The notes: generated from the letters alone by a model not told the origin. A stretch of 64,000 bases of DNA from Siphonodentalium dalli (GCA_032622095.1 CP136068.1:122395989-122459988); one strand, 5' to 3'; positions 21,949 to 34,166 are shown, counted from the stretch's first letter. Numbers and translations: made by a program.

Positions 21949-22348
21949 TTAACCCTTTACCCAACAGAAGGGCCCTGTGCCAATGCATTCTCTTATATAT
22001 GCGAGTCGACCATAGGTCGCCTCGCATATATAAGAGAATGCATTGGCTTAACACATTAAAAATTATAAAATTGTTAAAGAATGTAAGAAAAAATGGTAAA
22101 AAGTGTTAAAAAAGATTTTTTTTTAGGCCAATGCATTCTCTTATATATGCGAGGCGACCTATGGTCGACTCGCATATATAAGAGAATGCATTGGCACAGG
22201 GCATAACTGTAACTATCACAATGTGGTCAAGGAGCCGGTTCCAATGATATCCATATGTGTATGGTTCTATTGAGACAGACCGAAGATATTTTAGGCTGTT
22301 GAAGCTTTATTTGGCCGGTTTTGGCCGGTTTGTTGGGTAAAGGATTAA
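21949..22348 (-). mobile_element. MITE family A, copy 6 (inverted)
   Basis: TTAA both sides; the right terminus is mutated to GGGTAAAGGA. The right TTAA (22345-22348) is also the TTAA end of the adjoining family J element, so this MITE used the edge of another element as its target. Confidence 0.92.
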
Positions 22349-22585
22349 AGGCCCACTTACTTTTCGAATGCCAAAATCACATTATGTACAACATACTCCA
22401 ACGTATGTACCATTTGAAAGACGAGGCTCCAAAACATTGTAGTATCAACTTATCTGATTAAATAAATCTGAAGATGGTATTTTTGTCAATGTAACGACGT
22501 GTGTTCTGTGCTTAATTTCGATCTGGTTTGTACTGCCAGTCTATTATTCTTAATAGAAGGGGAATAACACCATCTCTTAGTTGTG
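22345..22585. mobile_element. TTAA-type element family J, half copy
   Basis: Begins TTAAAGGCCCACTTACTTTT and follows the reverse complement of the right half of the full element at 30535-31000, through 'ccatttgaaaga', 'ctccaaaacattgta' and 'agaaggggaataac'. The other half is missing. Confidence 0.65.
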
Positions 22586-23215
22586 AATTATGATGCCGTC
22601 TGGGTACATAGCGGGGAAAGTCATAAAGCTGTCGGAAGGACATCTTTAACATAGCCAAATGGCTTGAAATCGAGTCCACGAAAACGTTACGCGCATTCGA
22701 TTTCGATCTGTTTTACGTCGGTCGCCAAACTGGATAGAAAGGATTCGATATTGTTTGTATCCGTTCGATCGAAGCACGCACGCACATTTGATTTACTGAT
22801 ATCATATCTCGAACCGCTTAAAAATGAATGAAATGTGTGAACCTGAACCTTTATCTGAATATTATGTTGCTTGTGGAGTGCAATCTCATAGTTGATTAAT
22901 ATAGAGATTCCGCTTCCAGCGATTACAAGTACGGAGTGTATGGTTTCTACGTGGGTATCCTTGGTAACTGTGCACAACGTAAATATCCCTGTCTCGCGTC
23001 GCTGTGTCTAGACGCTGACAATGTCACTTGTAATACTTGTGAACGACGAACTACGAGTTCCCATAAATGAAAGCAATATTTATAAATGTTGTATTATTGA
23101 CATAAAACCGGTTTGTGTGCCCCCAGTCCCCACAGAATGATGTTACAAGGCAGATGCATGCAATGCAACAATACTTTACATAGCACGGCATGTTCGAGGT
23201 TTTATTATCAGATAT
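22586..23215. other. Intergenic, nothing recognised
   Basis: Contains a 96-codon minus-strand frame (22687-22977) of no recognised family. Confidence 0.45.
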
Positions 23216-23678
23216 ATATGTGACCCGCCATATCAAATCCAGTCGTAAGTCGGGATTTTGTTTACCCTGTGCCAATGCATTCTCTTATATATGCGAGTCG
23301 ACCATAGGTCGCCTCGCATATATAATAGAATGCATTGGCCTAACCATTTTTTATCATTTAAAAAAAAAAAAATGTTTCTTAAATTTTTTAGGACATAAAA
23401 TAAAAAACATCCATTACCCTGCAGGGAGCACGCATATATAGAAGCATATAGAAGAGTGTCGTCTGCACATGTTTGTCTGGGGCTCTGTATGGGTGAAATT
23501 ATAAAATTGTTAAAGAATAGAAGAAAAAATTATTAAAATTGTAAAAAATTGTTATGCCAATGCATTCTCTTATATATGCGAGGCGACCTATGGTCGACTC
23601 GCATATATAAGAGAATGCATTGGCACAGGGTAAAAAAATCCCGACTTACGACTGGATTTGATATGGCGGGTCACATAT
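23216..23678 (+). mobile_element. MITE family B, copy 1, with nested hairpin core
   Basis: Long perfect or near-perfect ends ATATGTGACCCGCCATATCA, continuing AATCCAGTCGTAAGTCGGGA. Inside them, 23265-23630 is bounded by CCCTGTGCC / GGCACAGGG and carries the same two 67-bp hairpins as family A plus ~150 bp not in family A, including CCCTGCAGGG and 'tttgtctggggctctgtatg'. The outer ends are unrelated to family A. Non-coding. Confidence 0.85.
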
Positions 23679-23863
23679 GGCCGTACTATCATATCACACA
23701 CGTTGTCGCTAGCTCAAGACGCCCCCGATTTTGGAAACTTACAAAAACACCCAACATATTTTATTAAAATAGTATTTGGTCAACATGACATCCATGCACG
23801 ATTACACAATCCTGTATATACCAAAATATTATTTGAAATAGAATCACACCCAGTGTCTATATA

Positions 23864-23907
23864 GTTATGTGCACGTTATGTGTACGTTATGTGTACGTTA
23901 TGTGTAT
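23864..23907 (+). repeat. 11-bp tandem repeat, ~4 units
   Basis: GTTATGTGTAC repeated with one variant unit. Confidence 0.85.
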
Positions 23908-24738
23908 AGGTATACCCGCACTCGCACAAGTCAGTCGCGTATACTATAAGCGTATAGAATCACGTGATGTTAACGTTACAATCACCCACCTGCACGCGCA
24001 GTTTTGTTGATATCAGCCATGCGTGTTTCCCCAAGTATAGTATCATATGCAAGTACAACCAATTAGTTGTCGTTTTCAGTGCGAAGAAAGATGACGTCAT
24101 AATTGGATCTTTGGCCTCGAACTCCAATGGTGAAAATTAACACGGCACTGCTGCATGTCATAAGAAAACAACCTTTCAACAGTCGAACAACAATTCTCTG
24201 TCAATGGAATTCGTTTTGTTCACCATAAAGATATTAAATTAAATGTCTTATTAATAAATGCATGTGCGGATGACGCACATTGAAGCAATACACATTCATT
24301 ATGAGCCAATTCCTCCTCCCATTCTGATATAGAACGTTTGAGTATATTACAGTGAACTGTATAATATGTACAGTGCGAATGTTTCAACGGGCTAAACAAA
24401 TTGCCCAAATAACAGCATGACACGTATGCAGGGATAATAAACGTCCTATAGTAATTTCCGTTCATTTGCTTCAATTCAATCAGTGTGGCTAGAGAACTTA
24501 TTTGTACCCATATATTGAGCCTGTGGTAATTTTATATTGGAATATCAAATTACATACTATGCCCGTGAGGCGTCTAAATTGACAGTAGACGTATTCTGAT
24601 TCTAATTTTTATTCCGCAGGCACCTTACCATAGAGGCATATTTGTGAACCTACATTGGGGTCACTCAGTGCTATTTTGAATCAATTGTCCTCATGATAAG
24701 TGGAACTGCTATATTGTACATTCCAACAAACTCCGCAA
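23908..24738. other. Intergenic, nothing recognised
   Basis: No gene or repeat partner seen. A TGACGTCA palindrome occurs near 24092. Confidence 0.45.
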
Positions 24739-25102
24739 TACGAAAGCGCATTAGGGTCATCCAAAACACAACCGCACCCCAAAATATACAACTCTTGTAC
24801 CTCCAACAACCCGTTATAACGAATTGTTGGAAGTCGCTAATATATTACGATTGTAGAAAAATTTACAAGTCGTCATAAAGACTTGTGTTTATTTTTCTAC
24901 AAGTCGTAATAACGACTTCCGACAGCTTGTTATCACGACTCGGAAATCGTTATAAGGAGTTGTAAGTCGCTATAACGACTTGGAAGTCGTTGTAACGAGT
25001 TGTTGAATGTCGTTATAACGAATTGTAAGTCGTTATAACGAGTTGTGTATTTGTATATTTGGGATGCGATGGTGTTTCGGATGACCCTAATGGGCTTTCG
25101 TA
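24739..25102. mobile_element. TIR element with internal palindromic 18-mers, 364 bp
   Basis: Inverted ends of ~60 bp: CGAAAGC(G/C)CATTAGGGTCA on the left and its complement TGACCCTAATGGGCTTTCG on the right, with TA at each edge. The interior is a run of short units around AAGTCGTTATAACGACTT, itself a palindrome, so the interior can fold in many registers. No coding capacity. Confidence 0.75.
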
Positions 25103-25229
25103 CCACAACGGTATAATCACACTTGATAACTCGACCATGCGTACTTTTTGTCCGTCCGCTTGAATGAATTTGACTCAAATTTGGGTTACTTCTTATCATG
25201 CATGCATGTCACAATTATCAACACAGGCG

Positions 25230-26420
25230 TATATATACTGGCACCCGTTGTGTGCCCCTTAATTGGTTAAAAAAAAGTCAGTCCACAGTGACAAATGGAC
25301 TACTATACGAGTGCATGTGGTTCGATCGTTTTGTGCGACGCAGGGGTAAACCAGCACCCGTTGTGTGCCTCTCAGTGTGCCCCTTGTTCAAAATCAAAAT
25401 CAGTCGACAGTGACAAATGGACTGCTGCACGAATACACTTGGTCCGATCATTTTGTGCGATTCTTTGTTAAACAGCACCAGTTGTGCGCCCCTTGTTTAA
25501 AAACAAAGTCAGCCGACATCGACAAATGGACTGCTGCACGAGTGCACGTGGTTCAACCATTTTATGAGACGCAGGGGTATACCAGCACCCGTCGTGTACC
25601 CCTTGTTAAAAAACAAAGTCAGTCGACAGCGACAATGGACTGCTGCACGAGTGCACGTGGTTCGACCATTTTGTGCGACGCAGGGGTAAACCAGCACCCG
25701 TTGTGTGCCCCTTGTTTAAAATCAAAATCAGTAGACAGGACAACTGGACTGCTTCACGTGGTTCGATCATTTTGTGCGACGCTGGAGTATACCAGCACCC
25801 GTTGTGTGCCCCTTGTTTAAAAAAAAGTCATGCAGTCGACAGTAGCAAATGGACTGTTGCACGAGTACACGTGGTTCGATCATTTTTTGCGACTCAGGGG
25901 TAAACCAGCACCAGTTGTGTGCCCCTTGTTTTAAACAAAGTCAGTCGACAGTGACAAATGGACTGCTGCACGAGGTTCGATCATTTTGTGCGACGCATGG
26001 GTAAACCAGCACCCGTTGTGTGCCACTTGTTTAAAATCAAAATCAGTCGACAGTGACGAATGAACTGCTGCACGAGTACACGTGGTTCGATCATTTTGTG
26101 CGACTCAGGGGTAAACCAGCACCAGTTGTGTGCCCCTTGTTTTAAACAAAGTCAGTCGACAGTGACAAATGGACTGCTGCACGAGGTTCGATCATTTTGT
26201 GCGACGCATGGGTAAACCAGCACCCGTTGTGTGCCACTTGTTTAAAATCAGTCGACAGTGACGAATGAACTGCTGCACGAGTGCACATAGTTCGATCATT
26301 TTGTGCGACGCCGGGGTATAACAGCAGCACCAGTTGTATGCCCCTTGTTAAAAAAAAAAGTCAGTCGACAGTGACAAACGTACTGCTGCACGTGGGTCGA
26401 TCATTTTGTGCGACAGGGGA
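25230..26420 (+). repeat. ~108-bp tandem satellite, 11 units
   Basis: The unit contains CAGCACCCGTTGTGTGCCCC, 'caaagtcagtcgacagtgac', 'aaatggactgctgcacgag' and 'ggttcgatcattttgtgcga'. I count 11 CAGCACC(C/A)GTTGTG-type words over 1.1 kb. Blocks 25890-26100 and 26102-26290 are nearly identical, a two-unit higher-order repeat. Open frames through it are incidental. Confidence 0.9.
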
Positions 26421-26476
26421 GTCGAAGGGTTTGTGTAGCCCAATCGATCAGTGCTATCAGACTAATACTCAGAGGA

Positions 26477-26668
26477 TTAGGGTTGTAATTCGTGAATGCA
26501 TACAAAATCAGTGTTGTATATCGGACGTTGTGTCGAGGGAGCAGTATGAGTTGTACGCCGTACAAATTGCATATAAATAATTGTAGTCATAGGATAGATA
26601 TGCAGGCGAGTATTTGAGCTGATCGATCCAAGAAACTTAATGTTTCTAACATGACCCTCATATCTCAT
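26477..26668 (-). pseudogene. Short LINE-derived fragment
   Basis: On the minus strand FLGSISSNTRL matches the same words in the longer LINE remnant at 29622-29882; the reading frame then drifts. It abuts the ~200-bp tandem repeats, which share sequence with the DNA beside that other remnant. Confidence 0.4.
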
Positions 26669-27470
26669 GCGTGAGTGGTATTACATCATTATGATGTCGA
26701 GTTGGCACGCAACTACACTGTACATGTTCCAGAACAATCTACAATGTAGTGTAGAGTCATTTCCCGTCGATAAACGCTGATTTCACCTCTGTATGCCATA
26801 TTATATACGCACCGCGTAAAATATAAAGATTCTACACAATTTAGTGTTTCTAGCATGATCCTTATACATGTATCTCATGCGTGAGTGCTATTACATCATT
26901 GTGATGACGAGTTGGCACACAACCCGAACATGTCCCAGAACAATCTACAATGTAGAGTCATTTCACATCACTACGCTATTTTGACCTCTACCATAAAAAT
27001 TACGCACCGCGCAAAATATAGAGATTCCACACTAGTTAGTGTTCCAAACATGATCCTCGTGCAAGTATCGCACGCGTGAGTTGTAGTACATCATTATGAT
27101 GTCGAGTTGGCACGCAACTGCGCTGTGCATGTTCCAGAACAATATACAATGTAGAGTTATTTCCCCTCGCTAAGCTGATTTGTCCTCTATAACATATATA
27201 CTACGCACCGCGTATTATATATAGATTCAACACCAGTTAGTGTTTCAACGGGATCCTCATATATGTGTCTCATGTGTAAGAAGTATATTACATATATCAT
27301 TCCTTATACTTAATGTTTCTATGCACGAGAGGTATACATATTACACCATTGCGATGTCGAGTGGGCACGCAACAACGCTGTGAATGATCTAGAACAATCT
27401 TCAAAGTACAGTTCTTTCCCCTCGGTTCGCTGATTTGACCACTTTTCAATCGTCAAAATGTAAAGCTCTC
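26635..27470 (+). repeat. ~200-bp degenerate tandem repeat, 4 units
   Basis: Each unit contains 'tctcatgcgtgagt', 'tacatcattatgatgtcgag', 'ttggcacgcaac', 'gttccagaacaatctacaat' and 'acgcaccgcg'. Units begin near 26635, 26840, 27030 and 27235, the last most diverged. A single related copy starts at about 29866 beside the LINE remnant. Confidence 0.8.
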
Positions 27471-28585
27471 AGTGATAATCTAATATTCGCTCGAAACTTT
27501 ACCGGAAGTTGCCATTGTAGTCGAAAAAATGTCTGACATTACTGCGAAATAGTGCGGCCGAATAAATTAATACACCGTTTACCATGGATTGCCTTGTATA
27601 TCTTGGGTAAACCAAGGCAATCAGACGATTCATCGGTGGAGAGTTATTCTCTGCAGTAATCCTGTACTGGCATAGCATTTGGGCAACCTAGATTGAACCG
27701 ACATGAATGAAAACAAGAAGACATCTACGATTCTGCTGGGAACTCATCCGAAACAATGCCAATGTCAAATCAAACGGCCATTAAATGAGGTTTGCCTCAA
27801 TTCCAATTATCCCAGATGAGAACACAGCCCCCTGGGGTAAAATACAAGAATCAAAGAAAGGGAAGTCGAGATATATTTTGCAAGTTATCGGTACGATATA
27901 TCGAGTTCGCTTCATTTGATTTTGTCGAGTTATGTTTCAAAAGATATGGGATTTTATAGTCAATAAGACACATTTGGTGATATTTTGGCTGACATGACCA
28001 AGTTTGCAAATTTATGAGGGGCATGGCCTGGTGTGGATTTGCCAAAAATGGAGTTGTGAGCCGTGTCTCTGGTACAGTATATATTGGTGTATTTGGTGTT
28101 TTCCTCAGGGGCATGTGAATAAGACAGCTCTTAAACGCGGCGAATGACGTTATGTCGAATTGGGTTCCATGGTAACAATGAGCATCTCGAACAACAACAA
28201 CAACAACAACAACAACAACTCCATACTTCTCTTTCCCAAATAGCAGTTTGGCAAACCATCATTAATCATAAGGTATTTGAGCTTTGCACACATATTCATT
28301 AGTGGGTTGCTATGAGATATGGAGTCTGCGGACACAGTTTAATTAGTTTTATAGCGCTGTCGATATGTTATAATACACCCAAGATAATACATTATGTGTG
28401 TCTTCAATTGTAAAACTCACGCAAAATGAAAAAACTGTTATAATCATTGATGAATTTCCAACATGAACGTACAAATCAAAATTTCAGTGCATTATAATAT
28501 GACAACAAAAACGTTGTTTGAAAATAGGCAATTTAACACTGAAAGTATGCGCGGGTATACAAATTAGCGGTGTGACTAAACACCG
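27471..28585. other. Intergenic; (CAA)n at 28190-28219
   Basis: No gene recognised. A 10-unit CAA microsatellite and a small hairpin GATTGCCTTG / CAAGGCAATC (27584-27619) are the only structures seen. Confidence 0.5.
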
Positions 28586-28960
28586 CCCGGACCAGCCCGG
28601 ACCAGCCCGGACCGCCCCTGTGGAGTATAGGGGTGATTTTAATGGCAATATAAGTGCAGGGGTGTTATGGAAACCCACTCACACACGGACAGGGGTCGCG
28701 ATCACACAGTAGTGTCGATATTAACCCTCAAAATGCCGGCATCGCGAATATGTTCGCCGCGAATGAAGCTAACAGCCCGGACCGCCCCTGTTGCGTCTAG
28801 GGGTGATTTTAGTGTCCATATCTGTGCGCGGGTGTCAATGAAACCCACATACGCACGGATGGTGGTCACGGCCAAACAGAAGTGCCGATATTAACCCATA
28901 AACTTGCCAGATTCCAAAAAATTTGCCCCCAATACAAAAAATCACATCCCGGACCCCCGT
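28586..28960 (+). repeat. ~170-bp GC-rich tandem repeat, two units plus start of a third
   Basis: GCCCGGACCGCCCCTG recurs at 28605 and 28775 and in altered form at about 28947. Units share 'aggggtgattttag', 'gaaacccac' and 'gccgatattaaccc'. A 10-bp CCCGGACCAG triplet repeat marks the left edge. Confidence 0.75.
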
Positions 28961-29039
28961 AATGTCCTCGTACTTCTAATAACTGCTTACATATATGTTG
29001 CGGAACTTAATGCAGCAAGCGGCAGGCTTACCCGCTGAT

Positions 29040-29882
29040 TTGATTTAAACATATTTTATTGTATCAATTATATACATGGGGATTGCATGGGACACAAGTT
29101 TTGTCAACTTAGTGACGTCCCTCTCCAGCACAAAAGGTGCAACATTAACATTTAAACAAGATGACAGAATGAAATTTGTGAATATTTAAGCAGGGAAACA
29201 GATGTGAATATTTGTACAGAGTGTGCTATGAGTGGGGTTTTATTGTGTCCAGTTTTTTCATCACGTTGTCATAAGTTGTGTCTAAAAAGGCCGGGTATGT
29301 AAATTTTAAATTGTTTTCAATGACAGGTTGTCATAATAGAGAAAAATATATGATGTTGCCCAAAACGTTTGTTTGCAGAAATGTAGGACTGTGTAATATG
29401 AAATAGAAATATATTTCTTCTGTGATCATTTTCAGAGATACCACAGTGAAGATGCTTAGTATTTTCTATATGAAACTTATTAGTTTCAAGTTTGTGGTAA
29501 ACTATTCTTCTCTGGTTGGTGAACAATGGACAGTGGAAGAAGAAATGACTAGCATCCTCCTTCGGGAAACCACATTAACATTCTGGACTATCTGATATGT
29601 GATTAGTGTGCATGTCACTCTTTAAGTCGCTACAATAGTTTCGGAGTTCACATGGTTCACACTAACCTTCCGACGACCTGTTCTATAAACTGGATAGAGT
29701 TTTGGAGCATGGGCGATTATGTTTAGGTGTGTTTTGAAATCGGATATATTTTTCGAATCTATGACAAACAAAGGGAGCTTATTCCACTCATGGTAGTGGA
29801 AATGTCCATTGTAGTTATAGGATGGCAGGCCACTGGGCAGGCGAGTATTTGAGCTAATCGATCCTAGAAATGTGTCTAACAT
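29040..29882 (-). pseudogene. LINE C-terminal remnant, frameshifted and interrupted
   Basis: Minus strand. The first piece (29882-29622) has WNKLPLFVIDSK followed by a helix ending DFKTHL, the usual end of the post-RT region. After a frameshift near 29630 a second piece shows ISDSPEC, an in-frame TAA, CGFPKEDASHFFFHCPLF and NQRR, that is, the Cys-x-Cys/His/Cys knuckle with a stop between the first two cysteines. The frame closes at 29317, and an AATAAA-type signal lies near 29051 on the same strand, so 29040-29316 is probably the 3' UTR. It resembles CR1/jockey-like LINEs. Not functional. Confidence 0.7.
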
Positions 29883-29929
29883 GATCCTCCTACGGGTATA
29901 TCATGCATTATGGGATTACATCACTGCGA

Positions 29930-30242
29930 TGTCGATTGATTTTAAACTTGCTGTGTTTGCCTAGCTGAAGGGATATTCTCTACTGTATATTTGCGCTGAA
30001 AGAACTTGTCGATTGATTTTAAACTTGCTGTGTTTGCCTAGCTGAAGGGATATTCTCTACTGTACATTTGCGCTGAAAGATCTTGTCGATTTATTTTAAA
30101 CTTGCTGTGTTTGCCTAGCTGAAGGGATATTCTCTACTGTACATTTGCGCTGAAAGAACTTGTCGATTGATTTTAAACTTGCGGCATGTCTTTGCTAAAC
30201 CGAATGAATATTCTCGGTGTACATTTGCGCTGACAAACCTTG
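29930..30242 (+). repeat. 77-bp tandem repeat, ~4 units
   Basis: Units begin TGTCGATTGATTTTAAACTT at 29930, 30007, 30084 and 30161, exactly 77 apart. The first three are almost identical and the fourth is diverged. Confidence 0.95.
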
Positions 30243-30534
30243 AACCAACGAGCACGACGAATTATCACTCAACAAAAAACATATCCAAACTTCATTCATT
30301 TCTTATTTTTTTAATTTTTAATATGACTTATAGATTGAGTTGTTTATGGCTGTGCTTTTAAAAGGCTATGCATTTACTCTATCAACCGCATTTAGGTCAT
30401 GTCGTCGATTCGTTTTATTAGGTACATGTATAACAAGCATGCTCCAATTATCAATATACCAACCATCGAACAATATTTAATGTAAATATACGGGCTATAC
30501 AAATATTTTTGAAATAAACGAGAATGCACTACTT
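30243..30534. other. Spacer, nothing recognised
   Basis: AT-rich DNA between the 77-bp array and the family J element. A 64-codon frame starts in the array and runs through it, without family match. Confidence 0.4.
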
Positions 30535-31000
30535 TAAAGGCCCACTTAATTTTCTAGTCACCGATTATTTTTTGTATATGGTTTTAATAAAAAAATTTGC
30601 AATTAAAATACTATAATTCATCAACATTTTTGAACGTCTGTGTCTCAGAAGGTGCCCATAAAATTGAAAATAGCTGAAATCATAAAATCATTTCCCCCGT
30701 TATGGCTCCCAGAATGCAACAAAATTCAAACTATAGTTTATTTTCAATGGAAGGGGAATAACTCATATATCTAAATGTATAGAGTTATTCCCCTTCCATT
30801 GAAAATAATAGACTTTGTGCATGCATAAACTTGAACACAGAGCAGACGTCATTATCTCAACAAAAAACATGTTCACAGTTTATTGCGTCGAATAAGTTGA
30901 AAATACAATGTTTTGGAGCTTCCTCTTTCAAATGGTATATAATATGGCATATTTTTTATATAATGTGATCTGGGGGTTCGAAAATTAAGTGGGCCTTTAA
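30535..31000. mobile_element. TTAA-type element family J, full copy (466 bp)
   Basis: TTAA on both sides and a perfect 17-bp inverted end AGGCCCACTTAATTTTC. A central hairpin (30731-30812) is built on TTTTCAATGGAAGGGGAATA. The two halves otherwise differ. Non-coding. Superfamily is either piggyBac or Kolobok by target site; the ends do not decide. Confidence 0.85.
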
Positions 31001-31276
31001 CTCGCGGACCATTCAACGGAATTTCGTCTCCTACGTATCCATGCACATATACCCTTCTTCAACGATTATTATTTAACTGTGTATTACACCAGGCAATAGC
31101 CGCTATGATTAATGGTTATCGAATGTCCCGTGCGGTTGTTTTACGACCGCAGCGGGATTCGTCTAATCACGACTATGTTGTACAGTGTACATGTCACGGG
31201 ATGTTACCACACAGTAGCAGTACGATGGCAGCAGCTTGTCCGGTTTAATCCACTACGGCCGGCGAAGGAACACCAC

Positions 31277-31725
31277 CTCACAAAGCTGCAAATAATGTGT
31301 CTGTCACTTGCAGAATGAGGTCCCCATGTGGTGAATTTAGTGACACTATCCTGCAACAGTGGGCTAGCATCACCAAATTCACCCTATGGGAACCTCATTC
31401 TGTTTAGTCCGCAACTGCTATGGGAAATCTAGGATCAGGTTGAAGTTCCCAGTTGAAGTTGATGATGTTCACCCATTAGTCACCTCGATTATGCATTTTA
31501 TCTTCTGAAAATTAGGGGATTTTGAAACTTCCCAGAAGGGAAAAAGTAACTGAAATTATGTTAATTTAAGACTATAGATACTTTCTAGAAGATGAGGGCT
31601 ATGCAGAATGAGGTCCCCAGAGGGTGAATTTGGTGATGCCAGCCTGCTGTGCTGGATAGCATCACTAAATTCACCCGCTGATGACCCCATTCTGCAAATG
31701 ACAGATACGCTATTTGCAGGCTTGT
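31277..31725. repeat. Family I: two hairpins in one element
   Basis: Hairpin 1 (about 31310-31405) and hairpin 2 (31601-31693) both pair 'gcagaatgaggtcccc...ggtgaatttggtgatgc' with its complement; tails 'tgtgtctgtcacttgc' and 'gcaaatgacagatacgc' mark the outer ends. Related copy at 14930-15245. Confidence 0.65.
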
Positions 31726-33339
31726 CACATTATGTATATGGTGTTTCTGATTAAGTTTCTGATTTTTATCTAAAATTAAAGAATGGTGCTTGCGTACTTA
31801 CATTGAGACAAATAGACACCTTTCGCATAATGAACGACAACAGATAATTATTACGAATAGGGTACTACGTCACTAGAATTTGTGTTCTTTCTATTCGTTG
31901 TCGTTTTCCCCTATCCGTTGTTACGATTACGGTTTCGGATTTTCAGCACAACTCAAATAGATCATATAGTAATAAGTTCGCGATCGTTTCTCAGTTCCTC
32001 AATATGGGAGATGACTCTGAGATTATGTCCTTAAATTGTGATCGCCATGTTACCTTAATTGTTTTTATCTGTTAGTGGCAATCAAATCATTCGTCGTCAT
32101 TAAACACGAGCATCTTGTGAAACACAAAGCGCTAATCTATGATCTGATAACAACATAATCAAGTACAAAATACGAAAAATCACGTTATTATTTGTATACA
32201 AAGTGGTCGCTTTTGCCTATCCGCAATGATGACAATGACGCCATTTTCGGGTAGTCAGCTTTCTTTCTGTATGCGATTCCTCTGTATTTTCCCATGGTGT
32301 AGTGCCACCGTTCTTGCTAACGTGCTTGCTCATCTGTGTTTAGTGCGATCGTCCTCCGCGATACATTATGGGAATTCATGGCACTGCTTTCTTGACATAG
32401 CACGCCATCGTGGTGCGCGAGTTTAGCATCACCGCTTTCTCGTGTGTGCACTGTTTTATAATGAGCGCGAGTTTGAAAGGTTCCTTGCGACCACTGTCTC
32501 TTGCTGCCTGGTCGCTGGTGCCACAATTCGTTTTGTGTCCTAAAGTCTGAGATATGTCACCTGTTGCACCACAACCGTTCTTATACCTGCGCAGTGCAAC
32601 ACATTTCGCCTTGTCTTGCCTGGTGTATCGTAGCCTCTATACAATGTGGGCATATACAAATGTAATGGTTGCATCATGCAGCTAGTGTGACCTACGTGTA
32701 CCGGCGCACATTGTAACTGCTGATATGCGTATGTCTACCTGGTCGTTATTCATCATTGACATCTGTCCATTTTGTCAATTTTTGCCTATTTACCGCTCTT
32801 TGCGTTCGTCGTGTGTTCCCTATTGTGTCCAGACAACGTTAGCGTTTTCCTCGACATAACGTCTGGCCGTAGTTCCGGTTTTAAATGCGGCCGCTTTGGC
32901 TGTCAAGATGACAGAATTAGCAAACTTCCTGCGCACTTAATATACGCTGTGACCAAACAGACAACACAGCCTTTGGTTCGATATCCAATATGAACTCACG
33001 CGACCTTACTATACCGACAGTATACTTATCATTAAAAAGCGTTCGCACGTACATGTCTATACGTTCGCACGTACGTATCTCCACGAATGCCCAATCGCAC
33101 GTTCGTGCAGAGGGCGCTTTATTGTCTCCACAATCTGGCATTGGGCGGAATCCGTCGATTTATCGAGGTAGTGTCGTTTATAAATCTCATGGAAACCGAT
33201 AAAACAATTAGTCAAGCCGAGATTGAGTCTGCTAGACATTAAATCAGCCACAATCTATTGCCGGAGTCTGCGATAAGTGAATTGTTTAATGATTGCTCTG
33301 GTGTGATTTACAGTCTGCAAGTAGTTCTACGATCGCTGG
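31726..33339. other. Intergenic, nothing recognised
   Basis: No gene. Frames such as 32226-32426 and 32990-33202 show no family features. A local direct repeat 'cgttcgcacgtac' occurs at 33040-33076. Confidence 0.5.
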
Positions 33340-33603
33340 CGACCGACCAGGCACTTCTCACCTGCAAATCAACGCTCACATGGACATCAGTCCACTGTAA
33401 TCAATCACATCTTCCACTTCCATCGCAATGGATCATCAACTGCAGTGCGATGCATTCATCTTGGTGTAATTTAGATTATGTAAGCTGTCCTATGTGGTCG
33501 CTCACAGTGGGCGGTCGATTATTGCTCACATGTAAAATCAACACAGATATTGACGACACTCCATGCACAGGAATTAATCACATCTTCCATTACAAATGAT
33601 CAT
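33340..33603 (+). repeat. Dispersed repeat K, two tandem units
   Basis: Shared words: 'cacttctcacctgcaaatca', 'atggacatcagtcc', 'aatcacatcttcca'. Further copies at 34480-34630 and 35845-35945. A CAATTCAATTCAATT stretch follows at 33610. Confidence 0.6.
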
Positions 33604-33734
33604 CATATCAATTCAATTCAATTTGTTTTGGTCTAAAATCGGTTGCAGCTCCGCAGTGCGATGGTAACGTCGAACCGCCGCAATACACTACATGAACATG
33701 TAGTTCTCCTTGCGATTAATGCTATATATCATAC

Positions 33735-34030
33735 TGTGTCTTCCGATCTGAATTGTGCAGATCATGTGACTCTATATATCATAATGTGTCTTCCGATCTG
33801 AATTGCGCATATCGTGGCTAGGGGCGTCAGTTGGGGATATCAAACTTTCAGTGTCTTCCGATCTGAATTGTGCAGATCTTGTGACTCTATATATCATAAT
33901 GTGTCTTCCGATCTGAATTGCGCATATCGTGACTAGGGGCGTCAGTTGGGGATATCAAACTTTCAGTGTCTTCCGATCTGAATTGTGCAGATCGTGGCTA
34001 GGGTCGTCAGTTGAGGATATCAAACTTTAA
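33735..34030 (+). repeat. 115-bp composite tandem repeat (50 + 65 bp)
   Basis: The word TCTTCCGATCTGAATTG occurs five times (33739, 33789, 33854, 33904, 33969), with spacing alternating 50 and 65 bp. The 65-bp form contains 'ggggcgtcagttggggatat'. See findings for the adapter resemblance. Confidence 0.9.
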
Positions 34031-34166
34031 GTTCTAACTTCACCCCTTGAAATTCCCGAATAGACTGTTTTCATCAGTCGACTTTGCGTTGGAATTTTCC
34101 ATACTGATTCTTCCAACTTTCCAAATGTCGGAAAACTCAACCTGGGATTATCTAACTGATTAATTA

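Noticed and set aside
25365-25820. 151-codon frame
   Set aside because: It lies wholly within the 108-bp satellite and no equivalent frame persists along the array.
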